From positions 1-43,287 of the forward strand of contig JAAUQO010000020.1 of NCBI GenBank assembly GCA_012032775.1: a stretch of 43,287 bases of DNA, given 5' to 3'. Within the stretch, counting starts at the first letter, position 1. Each line of letters begins with the position of its first letter. The position numbers and the translations under genes are program-made. Source of the stretch: Oscillochloris sp. Its GTDB lineage: Bacteria; Chloroflexota; Chloroflexia; Chloroflexales; Chloroflexaceae. Under the pieces are notes generated by a model that made no database searches, had not been told where the DNA came from, and saw nothing but the letters and a program-made list of their open reading frames with translations. Shown here piece after piece: positions 8,299 through 18,323 of this stretch.

Positions 8299-9336
8299 AT
8301 GAACGACAGTATCCTGAAAGCCGCCCGGCGCCGGCCGACCACTCACACCCCGATCTGGCTCATGCGGCAGGCCGGTCGCTATATGTCGGTCTATCGGGCG
8401 GTGCGTGAGCGCCACGGCTTTTTGCAGATGGTTAAAGCACCCGAGGTGGCGGCCGAAGTGACGATGCAGCCGATCGAGGCCTTCGGCATGGACGCGGCGA
8501 TCATCTTCGCCGATATTCTGCCGCCGCTCGAAGGGCTCGGTCTGCGGCTAACCTTCGAGAAGGGCGAGGGGCCGGTGATCCACAACCCGATCAGCAGTCC
8601 GGCCGATATCGAAGCGTTGCAGCCATACAACGCCGAAGAGACTTCGGGTTACACCCTGGAGGCATTACGCATCGTGAAGCGCGAGCTTGGTGATCGCGGC
8701 GCGCTCTACGGTTTCTCCGGCGCGCCCTTCACACTGGCGAGCTATGCGATCGAGGGTGGCGGCAGCCGCGAGTACCGGCGCACCAAGCGCCTGATGTATA
8801 GTGATCCCACCGCCTGGCATGCCCTCATGACCCGCCTGAGCGATATGGTCGCCGAGTATCTGGTGGCGCAAATTCATGCCGGCGCCGACATCGTGCAGAT
8901 CTTCGACTCGTGGGCCGGCGCACTTGCCCCGAACGATTATCGCGAATATGTGTTGCCGCATGTGCAACACGCGATCACGCGTTTTCGGGCCGCTTTTGAA
9001 GGCGAAGCGCCGCCGGTTGTCTATTTCGGCACCGACATGAACGGCATGTTGCCGCTGCTGCGTGAAACCGGCGCCGACGTGCTTGGCCTCGACTGGCGCA
9101 TTAACCTCGACGACGGTTGGGCGCAATACGGTCACGATGTGGCGATCCAGGGCAATCTCGACCCGATGTTATTGCATGGCCCCTGGCCCATGATCGAACG
9201 CCGCGCCCGCGAGATCCTGGAGCGCGCCGGTGGACGGCCGGGCCACATCTTCAATGTCGGCCACGGTATCCTGACGGAAACGCCCGAAGATAATGTGCGC
9301 CGGTTGGTGGAATTTGTGCAGGGGTATCGACCGTGA
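8299..9336 (+). CDS. hemE: Uroporphyrinogen decarboxylase
   Basis: Removes four carboxyls from uroporphyrinogen III to give coproporphyrinogen III. The 345-residue protein has the family signature [17 protein letters not shown] near the N terminus, [15 protein letters not shown], the conserved acidic segment [21 protein letters not shown], and the C-terminal [16 protein letters not shown]. The start at 8299 follows AGAAAGGCACCT and is the first ATG after the tandem repeat. The open frame reaches back to 8005, but that part encodes only repeat-derived peptide. Confidence 0.95.
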   Translation: MNDSILKAARRRPTTHTPIWLMRQAGRYMSVYRAVRERHGFLQMVKAPEVAAEVTMQPIEAFGMDAAIIFADILPPLEGLGLRLTFEKGEGPVIHNPISSPADIEALQPYNAEETSGYTLEALRIVKRELGDRGALYGFSGAPFTLASYAIEGGGSREYRRTKRLMYSDPTAWHALMTRLSDMVAEYLVAQIHAGADIVQIFDSWAGALAPNDYREYVLPHVQHAITRFRAAFEGEAPPVVYFGTDMNGMLPLLRETGADVLGLDWRINLDDGWAQYGHDVAIQGNLDPMLLHGPWPMIERRAREILERAGGRPGHIFNVGHGILTETPEDNVRRLVEFVQGYRP

Positions 9337-9357
9337 TGGGCCGGGGCGGATTGTAGG

Positions 9358-9420
9358 GGCGAAGCATTCGCCATGCAATCCATGCGATATTCGCAAGAAA
9401 CTTGTGGCGAATGCTTCGCC
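9358..9420 (+). repeat. Dispersed palindromic element between hemE and hemL
   Basis: GGCGAAGCATTCGCC (9358-9372) and its exact reverse complement GGCGAATGCTTCGCC (9406-9420) flank 33 bases. This is the best-preserved copy of the family and can serve as the reference. The rest of the 9337-9474 gap shows nothing beyond the hemL ribosome-binding site AAAGGAATG. Confidence 0.8.
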
Positions 9421-9474
9421 TGTACGCAAGGAAAGCGGCCCCGGCCGAGCTAATCATTAGCAAAGGAATGACGT

Positions 9475-10782
9475 ATGACGACAAAATATGCAGGTTCTGT
9501 CGAACTTTTTGAGGCAGCCCAAAACGTTATCCCCGGCGGTGTCAACTCACCTGTGCGCGCCTTTCGCGGCGTCGGCGGCTCGCCGATCTTCTTCCGTTCC
9601 GGCGCGGGTTCGCGTGTTACCGACGTGGACGGCAACGAGTTCATCGATTATGTGCTCTCCTGGGGGCCGTTGCTGCTTGGCCACGCGCATCCGGCAGTCG
9701 TGGCCGCGATCAGCGAGCAGGCCGCGCGGGGAACCAGTTTCGGTGCGCCGACTGAGCTAGAGACCGAGTTGGCCGAATTGGTGATTGCGCTGGTGCCGAG
9801 TGTCGAGCAAGTGCGTTTCGTCAATTCCGGCACCGAAGCCACCATGAGCGCCCTACGCCTTGCCCGCGCCGCCACCGGCCGCGAGTTGATCGTCAAGTTC
9901 AGCGGTTGCTATCACGGCCACGCCGATATGCTGCTCGTCGCCGCCGGCAGTGGTGTCGCCACGCTCGGCCTGCCCGATAGCCCCGGTGTTCCGGCCGCCA
10001 CCGCCGCCAACACCCTCACGGTCGAGTACAACGATCTCGCCGGACTCAAGCAGGTTTTTGCTGCTCGCGGCGAACAGATTGCCGCTGTGATCGTCGAGCC
10101 GATCGCCGCCAACATGGGCTTCGTGTTGCCGGAACCCGGCTTTCTCCAGGGTATCCGCGATCTCACCAGCGAGTACGGTGCGCTCTTTATTCTCGACGAG
10201 GTAATGACCGGCTTTCGGGTTGCGCCGGGCGGCGCCCAGGCTTTGTGGGGGCTTGACCCCGACATCACCTGTCTCGGCAAGGTGATCGGCGGCGGCCTGC
10301 CGGTCGGCGCATATGCCGGCAAGCGCACTGTGATGCAACATGTCGCCCCGGCCGGGCCGATGTATCAGGCCGGCACGCTTTCCGGTAATCCCCTGGCAAT
10401 GGCCGCCGGCCTTGCGACCCTGCGCACTGCATTCGACGGCGGCGCAGAATCGCTTTTCACCCAGGCCCAAAGCCGCGCCGCCCAACTCGCCGACGGTTTG
10501 CGTGCCCTGAGCGAAGAATGCAACATCCCGCTGCAAGTCGGTCAGGTCGGCACGATGTTCGGCTTCTACTTCCTTAAGCAAGCCGGTACGCGGGTTACGA
10601 GCTACGCCGAAGCCAAACAGTATGTCGATCCGGCCCGCTATGCGAAGTTCTTCTGGTCGCTGTGCGATCAGGGCGTCTATCTCGCACCCTCGCAATTCGA
10701 GGCCGGCTTCGTCAGTGCCGCCCACAGTAGCGAGGATATTGACATAACCCTGAGAGCGATTCGCGAGGCTTTAGGCGCGTAG
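9475..10782 (+). CDS. hemL: Glutamate-1-semialdehyde 2,1-aminomutase
   Basis: PLP enzyme converting glutamate-1-semialdehyde to 5-aminolevulinate, the step after HemA. The 435-residue protein has the N-terminal IPGGVNSPVRAFRGVGG, VRFVNSGTEATMSALRLARA, FILDEVMTGFRVAPGGAQ, and the PLP lysine region CLGKVIGGGLPVGAYAGK. The ending FEAGFVSAAHSSEDI is also typical. Length is normal. With hemA in the same cluster, it shows that ALA is made by the C5 route rather than by ALA synthase. Confidence 0.96.
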   Translation: MTTKYAGSVELFEAAQNVIPGGVNSPVRAFRGVGGSPIFFRSGAGSRVTDVDGNEFIDYVLSWGPLLLGHAHPAVVAAISEQAARGTSFGAPTELETELAELVIALVPSVEQVRFVNSGTEATMSALRLARAATGRELIVKFSGCYHGHADMLLVAAGSGVATLGLPDSPGVPAATAANTLTVEYNDLAGLKQVFAARGEQIAAVIVEPIAANMGFVLPEPGFLQGIRDLTSEYGALFILDEVMTGFRVAPGGAQALWGLDPDITCLGKVIGGGLPVGAYAGKRTVMQHVAPAGPMYQAGTLSGNPLAMAAGLATLRTAFDGGAESLFTQAQSRAAQLADGLRALSEECNIPLQVGQVGTMFGFYFLKQAGTRVTSYAEAKQYVDPARYAKFFWSLCDQGVYLAPSQFEAGFVSAAHSSEDIDITLRAIREALGA

Positions 10783-10854
10783 TGGAGCATGGATCGCTCT
10801 GAAGGCCGGAAGCGGCAACACAATAAGCGCGTCAGCACCCTACAGGAAATTGCC

Positions 10855-12387
10855 ATGCGCCGCAACAAAATTATCAGTGTCGATGAGGCGGTTCGCGTCA
10901 TCCTCGACGGCGATACAGTCGCGACGGGCGGATTCGTCGGCATTGGTTTTCCTGAAGCGCTCGCAACTGCGCTGGAGCAACGCTTTCAGCAGGGCAATGG
11001 TCCCCATAACCTCACCCTGGTTTACGCCGCCGGCCAGGGCGATGGACGTACCCGCGGCCTGAATCACCTCGCCCACCCCGGCCTGGTCGCCAAAGTTATC
11101 GGCGGTCACTGGGGTTTGGTGCCCGGCCTCGGGCGCATGGCGATCAGCAATCAGATTCAGGCCTACTGCCTGCCCCAGGGCGTGATCACGCACCTTTTCC
11201 GGGCGATTGCCGGCGGTCGCCCCGGTGTGATCAGCAGTGTCGGCTTGCGTACCTTCGTCGATCCGCGTCTGGAAGGCGGTAAGCTCAATCAAGTTACCCA
11301 AAAAGACATCGTCGAAGTTGTCAATCTGGCCGGCAATGAATACTTGTTCTACCATGCCTTTCCGATCAACGTGGCCCTGTTGCGCGGCACCACTGCCGAC
11401 GAGGAGGGCAATATCACGATGGAGCGCGAGGCGCTGGTGCTGGAGGCGTTGGCGATTGCCCAGGCCACTCGTAACTCCGGTGGTGTGGTGATGGTGCAGG
11501 TCGAGCGCGTTACCACCGCCCATATGCGCAGCCCCAAGGATGTGCAGATTCCCGGCATTCTGGTCGATTGCGTGGTTGTGGCGCCGCCCGAACTCCATCC
11601 CCAAACATTCGGCGAGGCCTACAATCCGGCCTATACCGGCGAGATTCGTGCGCCGCAGAGCCGCATCGCGCCGCTGCCGCTCGGCCCACGCAAGTTGATC
11701 GCCCGCCGCGCCGCGCAGATGCTGCGTATCAACGCCGTCGTGAATCTCGGCATCGGCATGCCCGAGGGCGTGGCCGCCGTTGCCGGCGAAGAAGGCATCC
11801 TCGACCTGATCACGCTTACGGTTGAGCCGGGCGGGATCGGCGGCATCCCTGCCGGCGGCCTCAGTTTCGGCGCCAGCGCCAATGCGCAGGCGGTGATCGA
11901 TCAGCCGGCTCAGTTCGATTTCTACGACGGCGGTGGTCTCGATCAGGCGTTTCTTGGTATGGCCCAGGTTGATGCTCGCGGCAATGTGAATGTCAGCCGC
12001 TTCGGCCCCAAGATCGCCGGCGCCGGCGGCTTCATCAACATCAGTCAGAACGCCCGCGCCCTGTGTTTCCTTGGCACATTTACCAACGGCGCCAGAGTGC
12101 ATGTTGCCGACGAGCGCCTTGTGATCGACCACGAAGGCCCGACGCCGAAGTTCGTCGAGCAGGTTGAACAGGTGACGTTCAGCGGCGATCTGGCGATCGA
12201 GCGCGGCCAACCCGTCCAGTATCTGACCGAACGGGCGCTGTTCCGGCTTACGCCCAACGGGCTTGAGTTGATCGAGATTGCGCCGGGCATGGATCTGGAA
12301 CGCGATATTCTGGCCCATATGGCCTTCCATCCCCTGATCGCCGCCGATCTGCACACCATGGATGTGCGCATCTTCCGCGAGCAGTGA
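10855..12387 (+). CDS. Acyl-CoA:acetate/3-ketoacid CoA-transferase, fused alpha-beta chain
   Basis: Family I CoA-transferase with both halves in one chain of 510 residues. The N-terminal half has the oxyanion-loop type sequence [19 protein letters not shown]. The second half has [17 protein letters not shown] and the motif [14 protein letters not shown], whose Glu is the expected residue forming the acyl-glutamyl-CoA intermediate, as in propionate CoA-transferase. Substrate cannot be assigned. The ATG at 10855 ([13 protein letters not shown]) fits homology better than the upstream ATG at 10789. Its location between hemL and hemF has no obvious tetrapyrrole meaning. The TGA stop overlaps the next ATG (TGATG), and the next frame looks like the missing C-terminal domain. 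Confidence 0.85.
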   Translation: MRRNKIISVDEAVRVILDGDTVATGGFVGIGFPEALATALEQRFQQGNGPHNLTLVYAAGQGDGRTRGLNHLAHPGLVAKVIGGHWGLVPGLGRMAISNQIQAYCLPQGVITHLFRAIAGGRPGVISSVGLRTFVDPRLEGGKLNQVTQKDIVEVVNLAGNEYLFYHAFPINVALLRGTTADEEGNITMEREALVLEALAIAQATRNSGGVVMVQVERVTTAHMRSPKDVQIPGILVDCVVVAPPELHPQTFGEAYNPAYTGEIRAPQSRIAPLPLGPRKLIARRAAQMLRINAVVNLGIGMPEGVAAVAGEEGILDLITLTVEPGGIGGIPAGGLSFGASANAQAVIDQPAQFDFYDGGGLDQAFLGMAQVDARGNVNVSRFGPKIAGAGGFINISQNARALCFLGTFTNGARVHVADERLVIDHEGPTPKFVEQVEQVTFSGDLAIERGQPVQYLTERALFRLTPNGLELIEIAPGMDLERDILAHMAFHPLIAADLHTMDVRIFREQ

Positions 12388-12773
12388 TGGGTCTGAGCGA
12401 TCGGGCCGTGATGCGTCTGGAAGATCGGCTACGCTACGAACCTGAGCACAATCTGGTATTCGCCAACTTCGAGGGTCTGGGCATCCACACAAAAGTCGAA
12501 CTCGACGCGCTCAGCCATTTCCTCGACGCCTGGTTCGCCGCAGTTGGCCACAAGGTCAATGTCATCATCAACTACGACAACTTCTCGCTCTCGGCCCATC
12601 TCGCCGACGCCTACTATGCCATGGTGCGCCGCAACACCGGTCGCTATTTCCTCTCGTCTACCCGCTACTCGACCAATGCCTTCTTCCGGCGCCAACTCGG
12701 CGCCGGCCTGGCCGGTGTGACCGATCCCGACCGTATTTATCGTACCTTCGAGCAAGCCCGCGACGGCCTGTAG
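12387..12773 (+). CDS. C-terminal domain of the CoA-transferase (separate frame or frameshifted)
   Basis: A 128-residue reading frame beginning [15 protein letters not shown] and containing LVFANFEGLGIHTK, VNVIINYDNFSLS and RYSTNAFFRRQLGAGL. As I recall, some large bacterial CoA-transferases of about 640-660 residues carry such an extra domain in one chain. The shift from frame 1 to frame 0 is the same one-base-loss pattern seen in hemA, hemF, bchN and secF, so the two frames are probably one protein. A genuine TGATG-coupled second gene remains possible. Confidence 0.65.
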   Translation: MGLSDRAVMRLEDRLRYEPEHNLVFANFEGLGIHTKVELDALSHFLDAWFAAVGHKVNVIINYDNFSLSAHLADAYYAMVRRNTGRYFLSSTRYSTNAFFRRQLGAGLAGVTDPDRIYRTFEQARDGL

Positions 12774-12841
12774 GGCAAAGCATTGTGCGCTGCGCCCTGC
12801 TTCGCTCCAACAGGCGATACAACCCATAAGGAGCCTCCATT

Positions 12842-13773
12842 ATGACCGTGACCGATACCCGCACCGTTGTGCATGATCTGATGCGAGCCGGGCAGCAGAA
12901 GTTGATCGCCGGCTTCGAAGCGATCGAGCGCGAGGGTGCGCCGGCGGCCGGCTTGCCGCCGAAACAATTCGTCGATGAGAGTTGGCAGCGCCCCGGCGGC
13001 GGCGGCGGTACTGCCCGTGTCCTGACCGACGGCGCCGTTTTTGAACGCGCCGGTGTGAATGTGTCGGCGGTTCATGGCGCTCAGGTGCCGCCGACAATCG
13101 CCAATGAACGCCCCCACACCCAGGGGAAACCCTACTTCGCCACCGGCGTGAGTATGGTGCTGCACCCGCGCAATCCCTACGTTCCGGCCTTTCATGCCAA
13201 TTTTCGCTATATGGAAGCCGGCGACGACTGGTGGTTCGGCGGCGGCATGGATCTGACGCCCGCCTACGGCTTTGATCAAGACGCCCGCCACTTCCACACT
13301 ACGCTCAAACAGTTCTGCGAGCGCCATGGCGTGGTTGATTACGCCGAGGTTAAAGCCTGGTGCGATCGGTACTTTTTCATCAAACACCGCAACGAAATGC
13401 GTGGGATCGGCGGGATATTCTTTGATGCATTGACACCCGGCGGCGACGGCGCATTCGAGCGCACCCTGCAATTTGTTGAAGATGGGATCGCCACTATTCT
13501 CAGCGCCTACTTGCCGCTGGTGCGCCGCCATATGGCCGACCCGTACAATGATCGCGAGCGTCAGTGGCAACTGTATCGGCGCGGCCGCTACGCCGAATTC
13601 AATCTGGTGTACGACAAAGGCAGACCTTCGGCCTCCAGACCAACGGTAATATCGAGGCGATCCTGATGTCGTTGCCGCCGCTGGCTCGCTGGGAGTTCAA
13701 ATATGTACCTGAACCCGGTAGCCCCGAAGCCGATGTCGCCCGCTTCCTGACGCCGCATGTGTGGGCCGAATGA
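12842..13773 (+). CDS. hemF: Oxygen-dependent coproporphyrinogen III oxidase (one frameshift near 13620)
   Basis: Oxidative decarboxylation of coproporphyrinogen III to protoporphyrinogen IX using O2. Motifs: [22 protein letters not shown] (split here for length as [10 protein letters not shown] and FERAGVN), [21 protein letters not shown], and [18 protein letters not shown]. The frame breaks after LVYDKG (premature RPSASRP tail) and resumes as [19 protein letters not shown], ending at TGA 13771-13773. One missing base near 13620 explains it; the repaired length of about 310 residues is normal. AAGGAG at 12828-12833 sets the ATG at 12842. A degenerate copy of the palindromic repeat (AGGGCAAAGCATTGTGCG) lies at about 12772-12790. 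Confidence 0.92.
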
Positions 13774-13827
13774 CGGGTGCCCATCCCATGCACACCCTTT
13801 GTATATATATCAGTTTATTGCATTTCA

Positions 13828-13836
13828 TGCTATAAT
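13828..13836 (+). promoter_or_regulatory. Extended -10 promoter upstream of bchN
   Basis: TGCTATAAT is a perfect extended -10 element (TGn-TATAAT). No good -35 is present 15-18 bases upstream, as is usual for extended -10 promoters. The surroundings (13800-13840) are unusually AT-rich for this genome. Transcription would start near 13843, leaving a leader of about 90 bases before bchN at 13932. Confidence 0.6.
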
Positions 13837-13863
13837 AGCTGCGAAACAGCACCGTGAAAATCT

Positions 13864-13884
13864 GTAGTACACAGTTCGTACTAC
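13864..13884 (+). promoter_or_regulatory. Inverted repeat in the bchN leader (candidate operator)
   Basis: GTAGTAC (13864-13870) and GTACTAC (13878-13884) are perfect 7-base arms around ACAGTTC, about 20-40 bases after the predicted transcription start. The size and symmetry suit a dimeric repressor site. A leader hairpin is the alternative. Confidence 0.5.
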
Positions 13885-13931
13885 CAGCGCATCCGCGCCA
13901 CGCTCCGGCAGCGGCGCAGGGAGATTGATCC

Positions 13932-15211
13932 ATGGCTCCGAAAGCCCAGTTCACCCGTGAGGACGGTCTTTATCACTCGTTCTGCGGCCTTGTGAGCGTC
14001 GGCTGGCTCTATCAGAAGATCAAGGATAGTTTCTTCCTGATCCTGGGAACCCACACCTGCGCACACCTGCTGCAAAACACGCTCGGCGTGATGATCTTTG
14101 CCCGCCCACGCTTCGCCGTGTCGCTGCTCGAAGAGATGGATCTTTCGTCGTCACAGCCCAACATCGACCAACAGATCGCGGAGATCCGCCGCGAGCATAA
14201 GCCCTCGGTGATCTTTCTGCTCTCGTCTTGCACCCCCGAGGTGATGAAGGTCGAGTTCGAGGGCCTGGCCCATTCCCTGAGCACCCCCGAGTTGCCGGTG
14301 CTGTTCGTGCCTGCGTCCGGCCTCGACTATACCTTCGCCCAGAGCGAGGATTCCGTGCTGCAAGCGCTTATTCCCTTTTGCCCCGAGGCACCGCCCGACG
14401 ATAAGCGGGTTGTCTTCCTTGGCTCGGTGAATGACGCTGTGGCCGATGATTTCGCGCTTGAGGCCGCGCGCCTTGGGATTCCGGTGGCCGGGTTCTTGCC
14501 CGCCAACCATTTCCACGAATTGCCGCCGATCGGCCCCGGCACCATTATCGCGCCGATCCAGCCGTTTGTGCCGAAGACGGCCACGCAGTTGCGCAATGAG
14601 CGCGATTGCACCCTGTTGCAATCGCTCTTTCCCTTCGGCCCCGACGGCTCGCGCGCCTTCTGGGAAGATCTCGCCGCCCATTTCGATATCAAAGTCGATC
14701 TGCGTGAGCGCGAGGCTGCGGCCTGGGAGCGCATCCGCGAGCATACGGACTTTTTGCGCGGCAAGAAATCTTCTTCGCCGCCGATACGCTGATGGAGTTG
14801 CCGCTGGCTCGGTTTGCCCGTGCTTGCGGCGCCGAAGTGCTTGAATGCTCGACGCCGACGATCAATCGGCGCTTCCATGCCCGCGAACTGGAATTGCTCC
14901 AGGGTGTGCGGCTGGTCGAGCAGGCTAACTTCGATCGTCAGCTCCGCAGCATCGCCGAGGAAGAACCCGATCTCGTGATCGCCAACATGATCACCACCAA
15001 CCCGCTCGTCGGGCGCGGCGTGGTGACGAAATGGGGCACCGAGTTCGCCTTTATGCCGATCCACAGTTGGGGCGGCGTCAACACTCTGGTCAACACTTTC
15101 ACCCGCGTCATGCGGCGCCACGCCCATCTTGATGCCGAAGGTCTCGACCCGATCTGGACCGCCGGACTTATGCCGTCGGCCCCCGGCGATGTGATCCCAC
15201 TGATGCAGTGA
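13932..15211 (+). CDS. bchN: Light-independent protochlorophyllide reductase subunit N (one frameshift near 14770)
   Basis: With BchB forms the catalytic heterotetramer of dark-operative protochlorophyllide reductase (DPOR). The three NB-cluster cysteine positions are seen in [27 protein letters not shown] and [17 protein letters not shown]. The frame breaks after LRGKK (tail SSSPPIR) and resumes as [20 protein letters not shown]. One A missing in AAGAAA(A)TCTTCTTC restores KKIFFAADT. The repaired protein is about 426 residues, the usual size. It starts at ATG 13932 after CAGGGAGA. It is first in the unit bchN-bchB-bciB-bchL, with its own promoter signals. Confidence 0.95.
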
Positions 15212-15275
15212 ATGCAGCATGCAGCATGTGGAATTGAGACGGCTGGAGCCAGCTTCTGCATTCCCAATGCTGCAT
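15210..15275 (+). repeat. Compound hairpin between bchN and bchB
   Basis: ATGCAGCATGTGGAAT (15219-15234) pairs with ATTCCCAATGCTGCAT (15260-15275), 14 of 16 positions, with a smaller GCTGG/CCAGC stem inside. The left part GAATGCAGCATGCA (15210-15223) also occurs at 7967-7980. It occupies nearly the whole 81-base intercistronic gap and could stabilise or process the mRNA. Confidence 0.65.
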
Positions 15276-15292
15276 GGAACCGGAGTGAGCTC

Positions 15293-16906
15293 ATGCGATT
15301 AGCCTACTGGATGTATGAAGGCACCGCCCATCATGGCGTCGGCCGGATCATGAATAGCATGCGCAATGTGCATGCCGTCTTCCACGCGCCCCAGGGCGAC
15401 GACTACGTCAATACGATCTTTACGATGCTGGAGCGTACGCCGCGCTTTCCGGCGATGACGACCAGCGTGGTAAGCGGCAGTGATCTGGCCCGCGGGACGA
15501 TTCGCCTGCCCGAAACCCTCAAGCAGGTCGAGGCCAAGCTGCATCCCGAACTTATGGTGGTGGTGGCTTCGTGCAGCACGATCCTGCTGCAAGAGAACCT
15601 GGAGATAACCGCCGCTTCGGCTCATGTCGATGCCGATGTGCTGGTCTACGACGCGAACCCTTACCGCATGCAGGAGAACGCCGCCGCCGAAGGACTCTTC
15701 ACCGAATTGGTGCGGCGCTACGCCACTGCTCAACCCCTTACCGAACAGCCAAGTGTGAATATCATCGGCCCGGCCTCGCTCGGCTTTCATGTGCGCCACG
15801 ATCTGACCAGCCTGCGCCGGATGCTCGGCACACTCGGCATTCAGATCAATGTCGTTGCGCCATGGGGCGCTACGGTCGATGATCTGCGCAAGTTGCCGGC
15901 GGCATGGTTGAATATTGCGCCCTACCGTGAACTTGGCTTCCGCGCTGCGAAATATCTCGAAGAGCAGTTCGGCACGCCGGCTCTGTGGGATGCCCCGATC
16001 GGCGTGAAGCCGACTCTGCGCTGGTTGAACCAGTTGGTCGAGACGCTGAACGAACTTGGCGTGGCCCGCAACGCAACCCCGATCAAGCTGCCGCCGCTCA
16101 CGGCCTTCTCGCTTGATGGTATGTCGGCTCCCTCGTCGGTGCCCTGGTTCGCCCGTACCGCCGACATGGAGAGCTTCAGCGGCAAACGCGCCTTTGTCTT
16201 CGGCGATGCCACCCACACTGTCGGCATGGCCAAGTTCCTGCGCGACGAACTTGGCATGCCGCTCTGTGGTGCGGGAACCTATCTCACCAAAGAAGCCGCC
16301 TGGGTTCGTGAGCAGTTGCAGGGCTATGTGAGCGACGAGCAGTTTATCGCCACCGATGAATTCCAGACTGTGGCCGCTCGCATCGCCGCATTGCAGCCGG
16401 AATTGATCTGCGGCACGCAGATGGAGCGTCATACCGCCCGCAAGCACGACCTGAACTGCATGGTGATCGCGCCGCCCACCCATATCGAGAATCACCTGCT
16501 CGCCTACCGGCCCTTCTTCGGGTTCGACGGCGCCGACACTATCGCCGACGAAGTTTATATGACCTGTACGCTCGGCATGGAGAAGCACCTGATCGACCTC
16601 TTCGGCGACGCCGGCCTTGATGAAGTGTCTGACACGGTTGAGGTTGGCAAGCCGGTTCCGCTGACGGATTCCACGGTGCCGAACGGCGCAACGGATGCTG
16701 TTGAGGTTACGGCTGCCGAATCAGCCCTCAACCCTCAGTCCTCAGGCCTCATCTGGCTACCCGACGCCGAAGCCATGCTCAAGAAAGTGCCGTTCTTCGT
16801 GCGCGGCCGGGTGCGCGGCAATGTTGAAAAATACGCCCGCGAGCACGGCATCAACCAGATCAGCGGCGACGTGCTTCTCACGGCCAAAGAGCACCTCGGT
16901 GCGTGA
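15293..16906 (+). CDS. bchB: Light-independent protochlorophyllide reductase subunit B
   Basis: Second catalytic subunit of DPOR, which reduces ring D of protochlorophyllide without light. The 537-residue protein begins [20 protein letters not shown]; Asp36 in [11 protein letters not shown] is at the position of the unusual aspartate ligand of the NB [4Fe-4S] cluster. Other features are [32 protein letters not shown], and a C-terminal domain with [20 protein letters not shown] Pro/Thr/Val-rich linker (roughly residues 445-485) precedes that domain. The ATG at 15293 follows CGGAGTGAG; the open frame extends upstream only through the hairpin. Confidence 0.96.
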   Translation: MRLAYWMYEGTAHHGVGRIMNSMRNVHAVFHAPQGDDYVNTIFTMLERTPRFPAMTTSVVSGSDLARGTIRLPETLKQVEAKLHPELMVVVASCSTILLQENLEITAASAHVDADVLVYDANPYRMQENAAAEGLFTELVRRYATAQPLTEQPSVNIIGPASLGFHVRHDLTSLRRMLGTLGIQINVVAPWGATVDDLRKLPAAWLNIAPYRELGFRAAKYLEEQFGTPALWDAPIGVKPTLRWLNQLVETLNELGVARNATPIKLPPLTAFSLDGMSAPSSVPWFARTADMESFSGKRAFVFGDATHTVGMAKFLRDELGMPLCGAGTYLTKEAAWVREQLQGYVSDEQFIATDEFQTVAARIAALQPELICGTQMERHTARKHDLNCMVIAPPTHIENHLLAYRPFFGFDGADTIADEVYMTCTLGMEKHLIDLFGDAGLDEVSDTVEVGKPVPLTDSTVPNGATDAVEVTAAESALNPQSSGLIWLPDAEAMLKKVPFFVRGRVRGNVEKYAREHGINQISGDVLLTAKEHLGA

Positions 16907-16921
16907 TAATATGGCAACGTG

Positions 16922-16956
16922 AGGGCGAAGCATTCGCACAGTGGCAGCTTCGCCCT
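16922..16956 (+). repeat. Dispersed palindromic element between bchB and bciB
   Basis: AGGGCGAAGC (16922-16931) pairs perfectly with GCTTCGCCCT (16947-16956); the left arm continues as the family core GGCGAAGCATTCGC. This is a shorter member of the family seen at 9358-9420. It lies just after the bchB stop. Confidence 0.7.
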
Positions 16957-16977
16957 ACCAAAAGTGACATAAACCCT

Positions 16978-18234
16978 ATGACACTCACAACCCGACCACT
17001 CCACGAAATCACGCTGCTTTCGCAGGCCGAACGCCTGAAAGGCCGGCCGAAGCTGTGTAGCGATTGCGGGATCTGCTCCAGCAGCCTGCGCCCGCGTATG
17101 CCCGATGCCTGTGTCTTTGTGGAGAATCAAAGCGAGGCGATCGAGCAGCGGCTTCACGGACGCAATCGGCGCGACGGCGATGAATTATTGTTCGGGATTT
17201 ATCGCGCCGTCCATGTTATTCGCATGCGCAACATCAACCCCGACGCTCAGTGGAGCGGGATCGTCACCGGTTTGGGCGCACTGCTGCTGGAACGCGGCAT
17301 CGTTGACGGTGTGATTACCACCATGGCGGTGCCCGGCACCCATCATGCACCGCTGCCGATCCTCGCCCGTACGCCGGAAGAGGTGATCGCCAGCGCGCGC
17401 AACAAGCCCTGTCTTTCGCCGAATCTGGAGATCCTTGATGCCGTGCGCGAGAGCGGCTTGCGCCGGATCGCCTTTATCGGCACCGGTTGTCAGGTTCACG
17501 CCCTGCGTGCTCTCCAGGATGAACTTGGCCTGGAGAAGCTCTATATCATCGGGATCCCATGTACCGATAATGTCGCCTATCCCGATATGCTGCGTTTTCT
17601 TCAGGCGGCCTCGAAATCGCCCGACACCGTGGTTCACCACGAATTCATGCAGGATTTCCGGATCTGGCTGCGTCACGAAGACGGCCATGTCGAGAAGGTT
17701 AATTTTGTCGATCTCGATGTCAGTGCAATGGGCGGCGAGATCGGGATCTTTCCGGCGGCCTGCCTGAGTTGTTTCGACTATCAGAACACGCTCTCCGACC
17801 TTACGATCGGTTACCTCGGTGCGCCGTTGCCGCCCACCGAGCGCTGGCAATGGACAATGGTACGTACCGAGGTCGGCGAAGAATTGTTCAACCTGATCCG
17901 GCCCTACCTGGAGGAAGGTCAGTTCACCCAGCGCGGCAATCGACTTCTGGGCGTCAGCGAGTATGTGCGCATGCTCAAGCGCCCGCGCGGCCGTCCGCCC
18001 TGGCCGATCCGCAAGCTGATCGCCTGGATGCAACGTAATCGCGGGCCGCGTGGCCTGGAGTTCGCTCGTTCGGTGATCGAGATGAAGTTGCTGCGCAACC
18101 TCCAATTCGTCCGTGATCGCCATGGCCGCCTTGAACGTCGGATCGTCCCAAACCACGTCTACCGCGCCCTGGCCCAGTATTCGCAGGTATACGAAGAAGA
18201 ATTCGGCACACCGCTCAAAGCGCCTGTCCGATGA
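16978..18234 (+). CDS. bciB: F420-hydrogenase beta-subunit family protein, probable divinyl (proto)chlorophyllide 8-vinyl reductase
   Basis: The 418-residue protein resembles the FrhB/FdhB-like family that includes BciB (ferredoxin-dependent 8-vinyl reductase) and plant 7-hydroxymethyl chlorophyll reductase. Cysteines suited to Fe-S binding are in [21 protein letters not shown] (N-terminal), [28 protein letters not shown] and [24 protein letters not shown] is the usual flavin. Placement between bchB and bchL strongly favours BciB, acting next to DPOR. ATG 16978 has no clear ribosome-binding site; the upstream frame crosses the palindrome. 7-hydroxymethyl reductase is an alternative that sequence alone cannot exclude. 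Confidence 0.85.
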   Translation: MTLTTRPLHEITLLSQAERLKGRPKLCSDCGICSSSLRPRMPDACVFVENQSEAIEQRLHGRNRRDGDELLFGIYRAVHVIRMRNINPDAQWSGIVTGLGALLLERGIVDGVITTMAVPGTHHAPLPILARTPEEVIASARNKPCLSPNLEILDAVRESGLRRIAFIGTGCQVHALRALQDELGLEKLYIIGIPCTDNVAYPDMLRFLQAASKSPDTVVHHEFMQDFRIWLRHEDGHVEKVNFVDLDVSAMGGEIGIFPAACLSCFDYQNTLSDLTIGYLGAPLPPTERWQWTMVRTEVGEELFNLIRPYLEEGQFTQRGNRLLGVSEYVRMLKRPRGRPPWPIRKLIAWMQRNRGPRGLEFARSVIEMKLLRNLQFVRDRHGRLERRIVPNHVYRALAQYSQVYEEEFGTPLKAPVR

Positions 18235-18241
18235 TAGCGAA

Positions 18242-18306
18242 GGGCGAAGCATTCGCCCCCGATAATTATGTATGGCCGAATGGTATACCGGGCGGATGCT
18301 TCGCCC
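18242..18306 (+). repeat. Dispersed palindromic element between bciB and bchL
   Basis: GGGCGAAGCATTCGCCC (18242-18258) and GGGCGGATGCTTCGCCC (18290-18306) are 17-base arms with a single mismatch around 31 bases. It fills most of the 89-base gap and ends just before the bchL ribosome-binding site AAGGAG (18310-18315). Confidence 0.8.
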
Positions 18307-18323
18307 ACGAAGGAGCTACCCAT

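Noticed and set aside
10840..12492. Long minus-strand open frame (about 550 codons) opposite the CoA-transferase
   Set aside because: It mirrors the GC-rich codon pattern of the sense gene, is His/Gln/Asp-rich without domain motifs, and has no ribosome-binding site. Similar long antisense frames opposite hemL, bchB (15299-16588) and bciB (17185-18252) were rejected for the same reason.
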